DNA of 64,000 bases from Burkholderia lata (lineage in GTDB: Bacteria; Pseudomonadota; Gammaproteobacteria; Burkholderiales; Burkholderiaceae). Location: the NCBI RefSeq assembly GCF_000012945.1, contig NC_007510.1, forward strand, positions 3,596,001 to 3,660,000, read 5' to 3'. Both the position numbers and the translations under genes were made by a program. The notes beneath the pieces are model-generated. The model was not told the origin of the DNA. It searched no databases and was given only the letters and a program-made list of their open reading frames with translations. The number at the start of each line of letters is the position of its first letter. Within the stretch, counting starts at the first letter, position 1. Below are positions 42,124-52,297 of this stretch, piece after piece.

Positions 42124-42152
42124 AGTATAGCGACCCTTCTTCACTTGAGCAA
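42124..42152 (-). promoter_or_regulatory. tRNA-Phe promoter
   Basis: On the minus strand TTGCTC (42152-42147) and TATACT (42129-42124) are separated by 17 bases, ending 14 bases before the mature 5' end. Confidence 0.75.
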
Positions 42153-42170
42153 GTGCTTTCGCAAAATATT

Positions 42171-42872
42171 TTATATGGCGCCTTCGGACGGCTTCTTGCC
42201 GAGCTCGACACCGAGCTGCTTGAGCTTGCGATACAGGTGCGTGCGCTCGAGGCCCGTCTTCTCCGCGACACGCGTCATGCTGCCGTTTTCGCGCGCGAGG
42301 TGATATTCGAAGTACGCACGCTCGAACGCATCGCGCGCTTCGCGCAACGGGATGTCGAACGGGATCGCAGCCGTCTGGCCCGCGAGGCCGAGTGCCGAAG
42401 CCATGTCGTCGCCGAGCGTCGGCAGCGCGGCCGCGGACGCAACCGCCGCGGGCCCTGCCGCCTGCCCTGCACCGGCCTTCGCCGCCGCGTTCGCGGACAC
42501 CGGCGCCGCGCCGCGTGCGAGACCGTGCTCGACGGACTTCAGCAGCTTCTGCAGCGCGATGGGCTTCTCGAGGAAATCGAGCGCGCCGATCTTCGTCGCC
42601 TCGACGGCCGTATCGATCGTCGCGTGCCCGGACATCATGATCACGGGCATCGTCAGCAGCCCTTGCGCCGCCCACTCCTTGAGCAACGTCACGCCGTCGG
42701 TATCGGGCATCCAGATATCGAGCAGCACGAGATCGGGCGCCTGATTCAACCGGTATTCCCGCGCGGCCTGCGCGTTCTCCGCCGCCTCGACGACATGTCC
42801 TTCATCGCTGAGGATCTCCGAGAGCAATTCCCGGATGCCCATTTCATCATCTACCACCAGGATGGTTGCCAT
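42171..42872 (-). CDS. esaR: NtrX-like response regulator lacking AAA+ domain (EsaR type)
   Basis: This 233-residue protein has a receiver domain (about 1-120; VLLDIWMPDTDG phospho-Asp, MMSGHATIDTAVEATK, LEKPI) and a Fis-type helix-turn-helix at the C-terminus (MTRVAEKTGLERTHLYRKLKQLG). Between them is an Ala-rich linker with no sigma-54 AAA+ domain, so it differs from true NtrX. It matches the Burkholderia EsaR regulator, reported as important for growth and antibiotic sensitivity in B. cenocepacia. The ATG abuts the kinase stop codon. Confidence 0.88.
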   Translation of the reverse strand: MATILVVDDEMGIRELLSEILSDEGHVVEAAENAQAAREYRLNQAPDLVLLDIWMPDTDGVTLLKEWAAQGLLTMPVIMMSGHATIDTAVEATKIGALDFLEKPIALQKLLKSVEHGLARGAAPVSANAAAKAGAGQAAGPAAVASAAALPTLGDDMASALGLAGQTAAIPFDIPLREARDAFERAYFEYHLARENGSMTRVAEKTGLERTHLYRKLKQLGVELGKKPSEGAI

Positions 42873-45287
42873 TTACGCTGCCTTTGTCTGCTCACTTGCT
42901 TTTGTCTTGGCGGGGGCCGCCCCGTCCTGCACGCCCGATTCGGCGCCTGGCGCATCGCTCGCCATCTGCAGGAACAGGATCGACACCTGCGCACCCTCGA
43001 CGGTCTCGCCGTGCATGCGATTGCGCAGATCGATCCGCGCACCGTGCTCATCGACGATCTTCTTGACCGTGGCCAACCCCAGACCCGTGCCCTTCGCCTT
43101 CGTCGTCACATAAGGCTCGAACGCGCGGGTCAGGATGCGCGCCGGAAAACCGGGCCCGTTGTCGGACACGGTAAGACGTACCGCGACGCGCGTTTTGCCC
43201 TCGGCGTCGGGATCGCCATATTCTACTGTCTTGGTTTCGATCAACACACGCGGATGCGCCGACTCCGCGACCGAATCCTGCGCATTCTGCAGCAGGTTGT
43301 GAATCACCTGGCGCAGTTGCGTCGCGTCACCGCGTATCACCGGCAGCGACGGCGCGAGCTCGGCGACGATCGCGCTCTTGCCTTCGCCCACACCGTACAG
43401 CCCGAGCACCTCGCTCGCGAGTTCGTTCAACTGCAGGTTCGAGAGCACGGCCGGCGGCGTGCGCGCGTATTCGCGGAAGTCGTCGACCATCCGCTTCATC
43501 GCGGCCACCTGGTTGACGATCATCGTCGCGCCGCGCTTGAGCACATCGGCGTCGGGCGGTGCGAGCTTGTCGGACAGCTTCATCTGCAACCGCTCCGCCG
43601 ACAGCTGAATCGGCGTCAGCGGATTCTTGATCTCGTGCGCGAGCCGGCGAGCGACCTCGCCCCATGCGACCGAACGCTGCGCGGAAATCACGTCGGAGAT
43701 GTCGTCGAACACGACGACGTAACCGGACGTCTGCGGATCCTCGGCCTGCCCCTCGACCGTCGATACGAGGCGCGTGCCGCGCACGAGCAAAGTCAGCGGA
43801 TCGGCTTCGCCCGGCACCTCGATCGCGAACTGCTGCTGCCAGTGGCCGCGATCGCCGCTGCCGCCGTCGGACGCCGCCTCGCGATCGGCGAACGCCTTGC
43901 GCACCATCGCGCCGAACCCGGCGGCCACGCCGATCCGGTCGAGCGTCGTGCCGATCAGCGCGTTGAACGGCTGCCGGAAGATCCGCTCGGCGCCGCGATT
44001 GGCGGTCGTCAGCCGGAACTGGCGGTCGAGCACGAACACGCCGGCGGTCAGGTTCGCGAGGATGCTTTCGAGATACGTCTTCGAATGCTCTAGCGCGACG
44101 CGATTCTTCTCGACCGCGAGCCGCGCCTCGGACAACTGGCGCGTCATCGCATTGAACGACTGCGTGAGGAAACCGAGCTCGTCGCGCGTCTTGATCTCGC
44201 GCTTCGGCGTGTAGTCGCCTTCCGCGACCTCCTTCGTGCCCTGCGCGAGCAGGAACAGCGGCCGCGCGAGCTGCTGGCCGAGCGCGAGCGCAAGCATCAT
44301 CGCGATGAAGGTCGCGAGGAACAGCGCGAGCGTCAGCGTGCCGATGTACATCTTGCGCAGCCCGGTGCGGCCGAGCGACTTTTCCTGGTACTCGCGATAC
44401 GCGCGCTGCACGGCGTCCGCGTTGTGGGCAAGCGTCGGTGGCACCGGCTGCGTGAGCTGCAGGAAGCGTTCGGCCGGCTGCAGCAGCGACGTCGACGCAT
44501 CGGGAATCGGCCGCACGACGCGCAACCGCAGCGCACCCTTCGCGCCGTGTGTGCGCGGGTCACCGTCGACTTCACCCTCGATCGCCGCGTACGCACCGTG
44601 TTCACGCGCCTGGTTCAGCATCAGCGGCGTCGGCAGGTCGTCCGGAATCAGCGCCGCGAAATTGCCAGACGCCTGCGCGACGATGTGCAGGTCGGGCGCC
44701 GCCCCCGAGCCGCCACGGCTCGGCTCGACGATCGTCGCGTCCTGCACGCCGAACTGGTCGCGCAGCCGCAGCAGCGTGAGCGTCGTGCCGTTCGTGTTCG
44801 CATCGACGCTCGCGAGCTGGTCGGACATCAGCCGCGCCTTCGTCTGCAGATCGGACAGCGAAGCATCGAGCATCCCGCGGCCGAGGTTCAGGCCGGCCGT
44901 CAGCGCCGTCTCGACGTTCACGTCGAACCACGACTCGATGCTGCGCGACACGAACTGGTACGACACGATGTAGATGATCCCGCCCGGCACCACGCCGACG
45001 AGTGCGAAGAACACCGCGAGCTTCGCGAGCAGCCGCGTGCCGAACTTGCCCTTCCTCAGGCGCACGACGATCATCCCGATCAGCCCGAGCACCACGAGCA
45101 GGAACACGAGGGCGACGACGATGTTCGTCGCGTACAGCCACGAGTAGTAGCGGTCGAAGAATTCGGTATTCGCGCTCGCGGCCGCGAGCAGCACGAGCAG
45201 CAGCAGCGCGGTGAGCGCGACAGTCGAGACGATCACGCGAACGAGGAGGCTCTTCCCGCTGGCCGCGCGGCGCACTTTATTTAGCAC
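42873..45287 (-). CDS. esaS: NtrY-like sensor histidine kinase (EsaS type)
   Basis: This 804-residue kinase has several N-terminal membrane segments (about 15-110 and about 330-350), a HAMP domain (LARPLFLLAQGTKEVAEGDY), a PAS domain (ANLTAGVFVLDRQFRLTTAN) and a kinase core with H-box LAHEIKNPLTPIQLSAERL, N-box IHNLLQNAQDSVAE and G-box SDNGPGFP/GTGLGLATVKKIV. It is the partner of the adjacent regulator. Its start overlaps the DUF4390 gene by 11 bases, tying it to the rsmB chain. Confidence 0.92.
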   Translation of the reverse strand: MLNKVRRAASGKSLLVRVIVSTVALTALLLLVLLAAASANTEFFDRYYSWLYATNIVVALVFLLVVLGLIGMIVVRLRKGKFGTRLLAKLAVFFALVGVVPGGIIYIVSYQFVSRSIESWFDVNVETALTAGLNLGRGMLDASLSDLQTKARLMSDQLASVDANTNGTTLTLLRLRDQFGVQDATIVEPSRGGSGAAPDLHIVAQASGNFAALIPDDLPTPLMLNQAREHGAYAAIEGEVDGDPRTHGAKGALRLRVVRPIPDASTSLLQPAERFLQLTQPVPPTLAHNADAVQRAYREYQEKSLGRTGLRKMYIGTLTLALFLATFIAMMLALALGQQLARPLFLLAQGTKEVAEGDYTPKREIKTRDELGFLTQSFNAMTRQLSEARLAVEKNRVALEHSKTYLESILANLTAGVFVLDRQFRLTTANRGAERIFRQPFNALIGTTLDRIGVAAGFGAMVRKAFADREAASDGGSGDRGHWQQQFAIEVPGEADPLTLLVRGTRLVSTVEGQAEDPQTSGYVVVFDDISDVISAQRSVAWGEVARRLAHEIKNPLTPIQLSAERLQMKLSDKLAPPDADVLKRGATMIVNQVAAMKRMVDDFREYARTPPAVLSNLQLNELASEVLGLYGVGEGKSAIVAELAPSLPVIRGDATQLRQVIHNLLQNAQDSVAESAHPRVLIETKTVEYGDPDAEGKTRVAVRLTVSDNGPGFPARILTRAFEPYVTTKAKGTGLGLATVKKIVDEHGARIDLRNRMHGETVEGAQVSILFLQMASDAPGAESGVQDGAAPAKTKASEQTKAA

Positions 45288-45867
45288 GTTCGGTCACCGT
45301 GAAGTTGAAGCGCTTCCAGTCCGACCCGAGCGTCCAGTCGCGGTTGTTCACGGCATCGACCTGGAACGGCTTCGGCATCAGCGCCGTATCGAGCTGCATC
45401 CGCACCGATGCCGTGTAGGTTTCACCGGAGCGCACCTGGTTGCGGTCGATCACGTGCCACGACGTGATGTGCCTGACGACCGCGAGCGCATCCTTCAGCG
45501 AAGGAAAACCGAGCTGCAGGCCGCCCGTCGACACGCGATACTCGCGCGTGAGCGGCTGGAACGACAGGCGGATCGTCTGCGTCACCGCCACCGGCTGCTC
45601 GTCGAACCAGTACCAGCGCGCACGACTCAACTCGAAGTCGGTCGTGAAGTAAAGCGGAATGCCTTTGTTGACGGCATCCTCGAGGTTCGGGTTCAGTTCG
45701 AAATCGAAGCGGGCGTCGAGCGCCCAGCCGCTTCCGTCGGACTGGAGCGACGCACGCTGCACGGCGATCGACTCGGCATGCGCCGGCCGGACGAGGGCCA
45801 GGCACAGCGTCAACGCGACCATCAGGACGGCCGCGAGCCGAAGTGGAAAAAGGTGTTTGATCGTCAC
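45277..45867 (-). CDS. DUF4390 family protein
   Basis: This 196-residue protein has a signal peptide (about 1-31; LMVALTLCLALVRPAHA) and a beta-rich domain with the family sequence IPLYFTTDFELSRARWYWFDEQ. It is expected in the periplasm. DUF4390 genes commonly sit between rsmB and an ntrY-like kinase in beta-proteobacteria, as here, with overlaps at both ends. Function is unknown; a role in envelope sensing with the kinase is a guess. Confidence 0.9.
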   Translation of the reverse strand: MTIKHLFPLRLAAVLMVALTLCLALVRPAHAESIAVQRASLQSDGSGWALDARFDFELNPNLEDAVNKGIPLYFTTDFELSRARWYWFDEQPVAVTQTIRLSFQPLTREYRVSTGGLQLGFPSLKDALAVVRHITSWHVIDRNQVRSGETYTASVRMQLDTALMPKPFQVDAVNNRDWTLGSDWKRFNFTVTERAK

Positions 45868-47255
45868 CGTTTCTGAAACTGCGCGTAGAAAAATCCGTCG
45901 TGATCGGTGTTCTGGTCGAGTGCGCCGGCGGCCGCCCCTCCCTGCACTCCGCCCGGCAGCAGCTGGCCGGGGGCGTCCAATCGTACCGCATCTTCACAGG
46001 CCGCTTCAAACCAGCGGGCCTGCAATTCACCTTCTTCGGGGAACACCGAACAGGTCACGTAAAGCAGTTCGCCGCCCGGCTTCACGAGCGGCCACAACGC
46101 CGACAGGATGCGGCGCTGTTCCGCGACGAGCGCCGGGATGTCGGCCTCGCGGCGCAGCCAGCGAATGTCGGGATGCCGACGCACGATGCCGGACGCCGAG
46201 CACGGCACATCGGCGAGGATGCGGTCGAACGGGCGCCCGTCGTACCACGCGCCGGGTGCGCCCGCATCGCCGACACGCACGTCCGCTTCGAGCGACAGCC
46301 GCACGAGGTTCTCGCCGATCCGCGCCGCGCGTGTCGCATCGCTCTCCAGCGCGACGACTTCCGCATCGGCCAGTTCGAGAATGTGGCCGGTCTTGCCGCC
46401 GGGCGCCGCGCATGCGTCGAGCACGCGCATGCCGTCGCGCGCACCGAGCCATTCGGCTGCGAGCTGCGCGCCGGCGTCCTGCACCGACACGACGCCGTCG
46501 GCAAACCCCGGAATGCGATCGACCGGCAGCGCCGACGCGAGCCGCACTGCATGCCGGCCGATCGCGGTCGCTTCGATCCCGTTCGCGCGCAGCGTATCGA
46601 GATACGCGTCGACGCTCGCGCGGCGCGCGTTCACGCGCAGCGTCAGCGGCCCCTGCCGCTCGCCGGCCGCGAGGATCGCCTGCCATGCGTCGGGCCATGC
46701 GCGCTTCACCGAATCGACCCACCACGCCCGGTAGTTCCAGCGTGCGACGACATCGTCCTGCAGCGCCGCGACGAGTGCGTCGCGCTCGCGCAGGAAACGG
46801 CGCAGCACCGCGTTGACCATCCCCTTCGCGAACGCGCATTCGCGGCGTGCGCCGATCACGGTCACGGCCTGGTCGACCACCGTGAACGCCGGATAGGCGG
46901 CCTCGTCCGCCGGGTCGAGCAGCAGCGCGAACGCACCGGCGAGCACCGCGTGCACGTGCGCGGGCGGCGCCTTGCTGATGAACCGGCCGATCAGCCAGTC
47001 CGCGCTGCCGAGGCGACGCATCGTCCGGTATGCGACGTCCTGTGTTGCCCCACGCGCGAGTGCCTGCGCACCGGATGGCATCTGCGCGAATACCGCCGAG
47101 AGTGCCGCCGGCAGCGCGGTGCCGCGCCGTACCGCATCGACCGCCTGCGCGGCCGCATCGAGGGCGAAGCCGAGCGAATCGGGCGCGAGATGCAGCGCGG
47201 ACAGGCGCGCCGGGCGGCTGGAAGAAGACGGAGCGGTAGAACGGGTTCGTGTCAT
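45864..47255 (-). CDS. rsmB: 16S rRNA (cytosine-967-C5)-methyltransferase
   Basis: RsmB methylates C967 of 16S rRNA. This protein of about 463 residues has an N-terminal NusB-like domain (LAPDSLGFALDAAAQAV onward) and a C-terminal methyltransferase with SAM motif LDACAAPGGKTGHILEL and the catalytic cysteines in DVPCSASGIVRRHPD and VTCSVFPEEGE. I chose MTRTRSTAPS (47255); MPRLFAESAP at 47285 is an alternative. It forms the first gene of a four-gene overlapping chain to esaR. Confidence 0.93.
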   Translation of the reverse strand: MTRTRSTAPSSSSRPARLSALHLAPDSLGFALDAAAQAVDAVRRGTALPAALSAVFAQMPSGAQALARGATQDVAYRTMRRLGSADWLIGRFISKAPPAHVHAVLAGAFALLLDPADEAAYPAFTVVDQAVTVIGARRECAFAKGMVNAVLRRFLRERDALVAALQDDVVARWNYRAWWVDSVKRAWPDAWQAILAAGERQGPLTLRVNARRASVDAYLDTLRANGIEATAIGRHAVRLASALPVDRIPGFADGVVSVQDAGAQLAAEWLGARDGMRVLDACAAPGGKTGHILELADAEVVALESDATRAARIGENLVRLSLEADVRVGDAGAPGAWYDGRPFDRILADVPCSASGIVRRHPDIRWLRREADIPALVAEQRRILSALWPLVKPGGELLYVTCSVFPEEGELQARWFEAACEDAVRLDAPGQLLPGGVQGGAAAGALDQNTDHDGFFYAQFQKR

Positions 47256-47404
47256 CGGAGCAGATTCGGCAAACAAGCGCGGCAAGCGGGCACAGCAAAT
47301 AAATGCGGCAAACGGCGGGATCGCGGTGCCTGCGGGCCCTGCGATCCCAAACCGGGCATTGTAGCGTGCGACGCTGCAGGCCCTTTGTCCCCTTTACGGC
47401 GCGC

Positions 47405-47442
47405 ACAAATGAAACACCCCGCAGCGCAAAGCGTGCGGGGTG
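47405..47442 (-). terminator. htpX terminator
   Basis: The stem CACCCCGC/GCGGGGTG (47415-47422 with 47435-47442) is followed on the minus strand by a T-rich stretch (GTTTCATTTG). It lies 51 bases beyond the htpX stop. Confidence 0.65.
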
Positions 47443-47493
47443 GCATGGCGGCTCCCGCGCGGCAACTGCCGCACGGTGTGCCGTAGCTTTGGC

Positions 47494-48351
47494 TTAGTCG
47501 AAGCGACCGGTACGCGCCATCTCCATCAGGCGCGCGATCCGTTCCTCGGTGGCCGGGTGCGTCGAGAACAGATTCTGCAGGCCGCCGCCGTGCAGCGGAT
47601 TCATGATCATCATCTGCGCGGTGGCCGGATGCTGCTCGGCTGCCTGGAACGGGATGCCCGCCGCATAGCGATGGATCTTGTCGAGCGCAGTCGCAAGCGA
47701 CTGCGGATCGCCGGAGATCTGCGCGCCACCGCGATCGGCCTCGAACTCGCGAGCCCGCGAAATCGCCATCTGGATCAGCGCGCCGGCGATCGGCGCGAGC
47801 AGCGCGACCGCGATACCCGCGATCGGGTTGGCCGGCCGGCCATTCTCGTCGCGCCCGCCGAAGAACATCGCGAAGTTCGCGATTGCCGAGATCGCGCCTG
47901 CCATCGTCGCGGTGATCGTCGAGATCAGGATGTCGCGGTGCTTCACGTGTGCGAGCTCGTGCGCCATCACGCCGCGCATCTCGCGCTCCGACAGCACGCG
48001 CAGGATGCCCGTCGTCGCGGCGACTGCCGCGTGCTCCGGGTTGCGGCCGGTCGCAAATGCGTTCGGCGCATCCTCGTTGATCAGGTAGACGCGCGGCATC
48101 GGCAAGTTCGCGCGCGTAGCCAGCTCGCGCACCATCCGGTAGAACTGCGGCGCCGTGTTCTCGTCGACTTCCTGCGCGTTGTACATGCGCAGCACCATCT
48201 TGTCCGAGAACCAGTAAGAGAAGAAATTCATGCCGAGCGCGAACAGCAGCGCGATCGTCATGCCCCGCGAGCCGCCGATCATCCCGCCGATCACGATGAA
48301 CAGGGCCGTGATCGCGGCCATCAGCATCGCCGTTTTGACCCAATTGAACAT
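47494..48351 (-). CDS. htpX: Membrane zinc metalloprotease HtpX
   Basis: HtpX degrades misfolded inner-membrane proteins. The 285-residue protein has two N-terminal membrane segments, the M48 zinc motif HELAHVKH and the third ligand in REFEADRGG. Another two hydrophobic segments flank residues 145-185. The ATG at 48351 has AAGGAG five bases upstream; an in-frame GTG two codons earlier overlaps this Shine-Dalgarno and is rejected. Heat or envelope stress control is expected. Confidence 0.96.
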   Translation of the reverse strand: MFNWVKTAMLMAAITALFIVIGGMIGGSRGMTIALLFALGMNFFSYWFSDKMVLRMYNAQEVDENTAPQFYRMVRELATRANLPMPRVYLINEDAPNAFATGRNPEHAAVAATTGILRVLSEREMRGVMAHELAHVKHRDILISTITATMAGAISAIANFAMFFGGRDENGRPANPIAGIAVALLAPIAGALIQMAISRAREFEADRGGAQISGDPQSLATALDKIHRYAAGIPFQAAEQHPATAQMMIMNPLHGGGLQNLFSTHPATEERIARLMEMARTGRFD

Positions 48352-48451
48352 ACCCACTCCTTATCCGTCAGGGGGCCCGCCGCGCATCAAAGGGCGCGGC
48401 GGAAAATTGTAAGCGATTTGTTAGATAAGGTCTTGCCGGAAAAATTCAATC

Positions 48452-49087
48452 TCAGCGTTGCGATGTTGCAAGACGAAGGCCGAGGCCGACGAACGCGCTG
48501 CCGACCGTGCGGTCGAGCCACTTCTTGACGCCCGGCTTGCCGGAGAAGCGCTCCGTGACACTGCCCGCGACCCACGCGACGAGACTGGTCCACACCGTGC
48601 TCATCGCGACAAACACGCCGCCGAGGGTCAGGAACGCCAATGCCTTGTGCGGGCTGTCGGCCGACACGAACTGCGGGAAGAACGACACGAAGAACAGCAC
48701 GACCTTCGGGTTCAGCACGTTGGTCCAGAAGCCCTGCATGAACAGCTGGCGCAGCGGCTTCGCGGCTTGGGTGGCCGCCTTGCCCGACGGCTCGGCCGCC
48801 TGCTTCGCGAAGATCATCCGCACGCCGAGGTAGATCAGGTAGGCGGCGCCGACCAGCTTGATCACCGTGAATGCGGCAGCCGACGCCGCAAGCAGCGCGG
48901 TCAGGCCGAATGCGCAGGCGAGCGCGTGAACGCAGCAGCCGGCCGAAATGCCGAACGCCGACATCAGCCCCGCGCCGCGGCCCTGCGCGACGCTGCGGCC
49001 AACGATATAGGCCGTATCGGGGCCGGGCGTGACGTTCAGCAGGAAGACTGCCAGCACGAAGAAGCCGAAATGGGTGATGCCGAACAT
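48452..49087 (-). CDS. LysE/RhtB family exporter
   Basis: This 211-residue membrane protein has six predicted helices and the family signature LLNVTPGPDTAYIVGRSVAQGRGAG near the N-terminus. Members export amino acids such as threonine, homoserine or lysine, but the substrate is not evident. The PKVVLFFVSFFPQFV motif is typical. It stands upstream of htpX with 100 bases between them. Confidence 0.9.
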   Translation of the reverse strand: MFGITHFGFFVLAVFLLNVTPGPDTAYIVGRSVAQGRGAGLMSAFGISAGCCVHALACAFGLTALLAASAAAFTVIKLVGAAYLIYLGVRMIFAKQAAEPSGKAATQAAKPLRQLFMQGFWTNVLNPKVVLFFVSFFPQFVSADSPHKALAFLTLGGVFVAMSTVWTSLVAWVAGSVTERFSGKPGVKKWLDRTVGSAFVGLGLRLATSQR

Positions 49088-49207
49088 GAGAACCTCGAAA
49101 CCGGAGAGCGCAGGGAAATTCTACGCGCGCCTGCCGCACCGCGCGACTCGGCCGTCCGGCCGATTGCGCACGCCCGGCAGGCCGTGTCGAATGGCGGTCA
49201 GGCCGCG

Positions 49208-50191
49208 TCAGGCAACGTCAGTCAGCGCGAAGCGCTGGCCTGCGGCGAGCGGCGAGCCGGCCAGGAATTCGCGCGCGGGCAGCCGCTTGCCGCCCGGCTT
49301 CTGCAACTGCGTGACGCGCAACGCACCGCTGCCGCACGCAACGACCACGCCTTCCGGCGCGGCTTCGACGATCGTGCCGGGCGCTGCTTCGCCGCGCGCC
49401 GCCACCGGCTCGGCTGCCCACAGCTTGATCGCCGCGCCGTCGAGCGTCGCGACGCCGCCCGGGAACGGATCGAACGCACGCACCTGGCGCGCGAGCACGT
49501 CGGCCGGCTTGCGCCAGTCGAGCGCCGCTTCGTGCTTGCCGATCTTTTCCGCATAGGTCACGCCGTCGGCCGGTTGCGGCGTCGCCGGCAGCACGCCGTC
49601 GCGCTCGAGCTGCACGAGCGCGTCGACGATCAGTCGCGCACCTTCGGCGGCGAGCCGGTCGTGCAGCGTTGCGGTCGTCTCGTCGGGCGCGATCGCGATG
49701 CGCGCTTCCTCGATCATCGCGCCGGTGTCGAGGCCGATGTCCATCTGCATCAGCGTGACGCCCGTTTCGGCGTCGCCGGCCTCGATCGCGCGGTGGATCG
49801 GCGCGGCGCCGCGCCAGCGCGGCAGCAGCGACGCGTGAATGTTGATGCAGCCGTCACGCGGAATGTCGAGCACTTCCTGCGGCAGTAGCAAGCCGTATGC
49901 GGCGACCACCATCACGTCATGCGGGGTCGAGCGCAGCAGCTCAATCGCGTCGGCCGCCTCCGCCGGGTACTTGCCCGCGCGGCGCAGCGACGGCGGTTGC
50001 GCAACGGGCATCCCGTGCTCGACGGCGTAGCGCTTCACCGCGCTGGCCTGCAATTTCATCCCGCGCCCGGCAGGGCGATCGGGCTGGGTGAGCACGAGCG
50101 GCACCGGAAAACCGGCCTCGTGGATCGCGGCGAGGGCAGCCGCGGCGAATTCCGGCGTGCCGGCAAAAACTACGCGCAACGTATGGGTCAT
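49208..50191 (-). CDS. fmt: Methionyl-tRNA formyltransferase
   Basis: Fmt formylates initiator Met-tRNA. The 327-residue protein starts with [17 protein letters not shown] and keeps the catalytic stretch [21 protein letters not shown] plus the downstream [14 protein letters not shown]. The C-terminal OB-like domain binds tRNA. It is downstream of def with a 34-base gap, the usual def-fmt operon. Confidence 0.97.
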
Positions 50192-50225
50192 GACAGCGTT
50201 CGGGATCGGGCTGGGCGAACGCGCG

Positions 50226-50729
50226 TTACATCGCGCGTTCGAGTTTCTTCATCTTCGTCTTGATGCGCGTCTGCTTGAGCGGCGACAGGTATTCGACGAA
50301 CACGCGCCCCATCAGGTGATCCATCTCATGCTGGACGCACACGGCCAGCAGGCCTTCGCAGTCGAGCTCGAAAGTCTCGCCCTGCTCGTTGAGCGCGCGC
50401 ACGCGCACGTGATCGGGACGCTCGACTTCATCGTAGATGCCGGGCACCGACAGGCAGCCCTCTTCATAGATCTGCTTCTCGTCGCTCGACCACACGATCT
50501 CGGGGTTGATGAACGCGCGCAGCTCGTTCTTCTCCTCGGAGACGTCGATCACGATCACGCGCTCGTGCACGTCGACCTGCGTGGCCGCCAGGCCGATGCC
50601 CGGCGCCGCATACATGGTCTCGGCCATGTCGGCGACGAGCTTGCGGATCCGGTCGTCGACCTTGTCGACGGGCTTCGCGACCTTGTGCAGCCGCTTGTCG
50701 GGGTAATGAAGAATATTGAGTAAAGCCAT
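50226..50729 (-). CDS. def: Peptide deformylase
   Basis: Def removes the formyl group from nascent proteins. The 167-residue protein has the three motifs [18 protein letters not shown] and QHEMDHLMG, which provide the metal ligands Cys, His, His and the catalytic Glu. Start [14 protein letters not shown]. The upstream frame is open but unconserved. The promoter region is shared with divergent dprA. Confidence 0.97.
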
Positions 50730-50959
50730 GGCGTTCGGTATTCGGTGGAGCGGCGTGCCGCATCGGCCATCCGGCCAGCTGGCGCTGCCGCCGGGATGCA
50801 ATGAAGATGAGGCGGACGCGCGGCGAATCAATGCCGCGGATCATGCCTCCTGCAATTGGCCGGGCGCCTGCGCGCGCGGCCCTGTCGAGTATTTCGGATG
50901 ATGAAAATTTTATCATGGCGCCACGCGGTCCGCTGGCCACCGCATTCGAGGGGCGCCTC

Positions 50960-52261
50960 ATGTCGCCGCAAGCGCTGACCACCTCCGCCGTGCGCGCGTG
51001 GCTGCAGCTCGCGCACGCACCCGGCCTCACACCCGCCGTACTGCAGGCACTGCTCGATGCGTTCGGCTCGCCGGACGCGCTGCTGCGTGCGCCCGACCAG
51101 GCCATCGCCGCCGTTACCGGCCCTGCCGCCGCCCAGGCCGTGCGCGCAAGCGAGCGCGACGATCTCGACACCCGCACCGGCGCCGTGCTCGCGTGGCTCG
51201 ACACGCCGGGCAATACGCTCGTCACGTTCAACGATCCGGCCTACCCGCCGCGGCTGCGCGACCTGCACGATCCGCCGCCACTGCTATATGTAAAGGGCCG
51301 GCTCGACCTGCTGCACGCGCGCAGTCTCGCCGTGGTCGGCAGCCGTCACGCAACGCCGCAGGGGCTCGCCGACGCAACACGCTTCGCACGCGAACTGTCC
51401 GACGCCGGGCTTCCGATCGTGTCCGGGCTCGCGCTCGGGATCGACGGCGCCGCGCATCGTGGCGGGCTCGACGGCCGGTCGGGCACGGTCGCGGTGATCG
51501 CGACCGGCGCCGATCTCGTCTATCCGGCGCGACACCGCGCACTCGCCCACGAGATCGCCGCACACGGCGCGATCGTGTCGGAGTGGCCGCTCGGCACACC
51601 GGCCCGCGCCGCGCACTTCCCGCAGCGCAACCGGCTGATCGCCGCGCTCGCGATCGGTGCACTCGTCGTCGAGGCCGCGCCGCGCTCCGGCTCGCTCATC
51701 ACCGCGCGACTCGCGAACGAACTGGGGCGCGACGTGTTCGCGATGCCGGGCTCGATCCATGCGCCGCTCGCGCAGGGCTGCCACGCACTGATCCGCGACG
51801 GCGCGAAGCTGACGTCGGCACCGCTCGACGTGCTCGAGGAATACGGGCTGGGCGAATCGAAAGCCGGCGTGGCAAGCGGTGCGGCGTGTTCCGGGCATCC
51901 GTGCACGGACACCGGCGACCTCCACGAAGCCGAAGCCGCCACTCAGCGCGCCGCTACCGGGGTTATCCAGACTGGCGACGCCGCTCCGGCCACCGCGCCT
52001 GCCCGAGACGAAGCACCGTCGCCGGCGCCACCGCTGCCCGGCACTCCATCCGAACAGGCCGTGCTGGCCGCATTGGGATACGGCCCCGTCACCTACGAAT
52101 GGCTCGCCGAGCACAGCGGCCTGTCCGACGACGTGCTGCACCGCGCGCTGCTTGCGCTGGAACTGGCCGGCCGCGTCGCCAGCCTCCCCGGCGGACGCTT
52201 CGCGCGGCTTGACGCAGCGCGCACCCCGCCCGTGCACGGCGTGCTACATTCCCCCGCATAG
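50960..52261 (+). CDS. dprA: DNA processing protein DprA
   Basis: DprA loads RecA on incoming single-stranded DNA in transformation. The 433-residue protein has an N-terminal SAM-like domain, the Rossmann-like DNA_processg_A core (VVGSRHATPQGL, GLALGIDGAAHRGGL, IATGADLVYPARH, FPQRNRLIAAL, GSLITARLANELGR) and a C-terminal winged helix (about 375-430). A linker of about 50 residues rich in Ala/Thr/Pro separates them. ATG 50960 has GAGGGG upstream; ATG 50915 is an alternative adding 15 residues. Confidence 0.92.
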   Translation: MSPQALTTSAVRAWLQLAHAPGLTPAVLQALLDAFGSPDALLRAPDQAIAAVTGPAAAQAVRASERDDLDTRTGAVLAWLDTPGNTLVTFNDPAYPPRLRDLHDPPPLLYVKGRLDLLHARSLAVVGSRHATPQGLADATRFARELSDAGLPIVSGLALGIDGAAHRGGLDGRSGTVAVIATGADLVYPARHRALAHEIAAHGAIVSEWPLGTPARAAHFPQRNRLIAALAIGALVVEAAPRSGSLITARLANELGRDVFAMPGSIHAPLAQGCHALIRDGAKLTSAPLDVLEEYGLGESKAGVASGAACSGHPCTDTGDLHEAEAATQRAATGVIQTGDAAPATAPARDEAPSPAPPLPGTPSEQAVLAALGYGPVTYEWLAEHSGLSDDVLHRALLALELAGRVASLPGGRFARLDAARTPPVHGVLHSPA

Positions 52262-52297
52262 GGGCGGCCAGGCCGCCAACGATACCCAAGGAAACCC

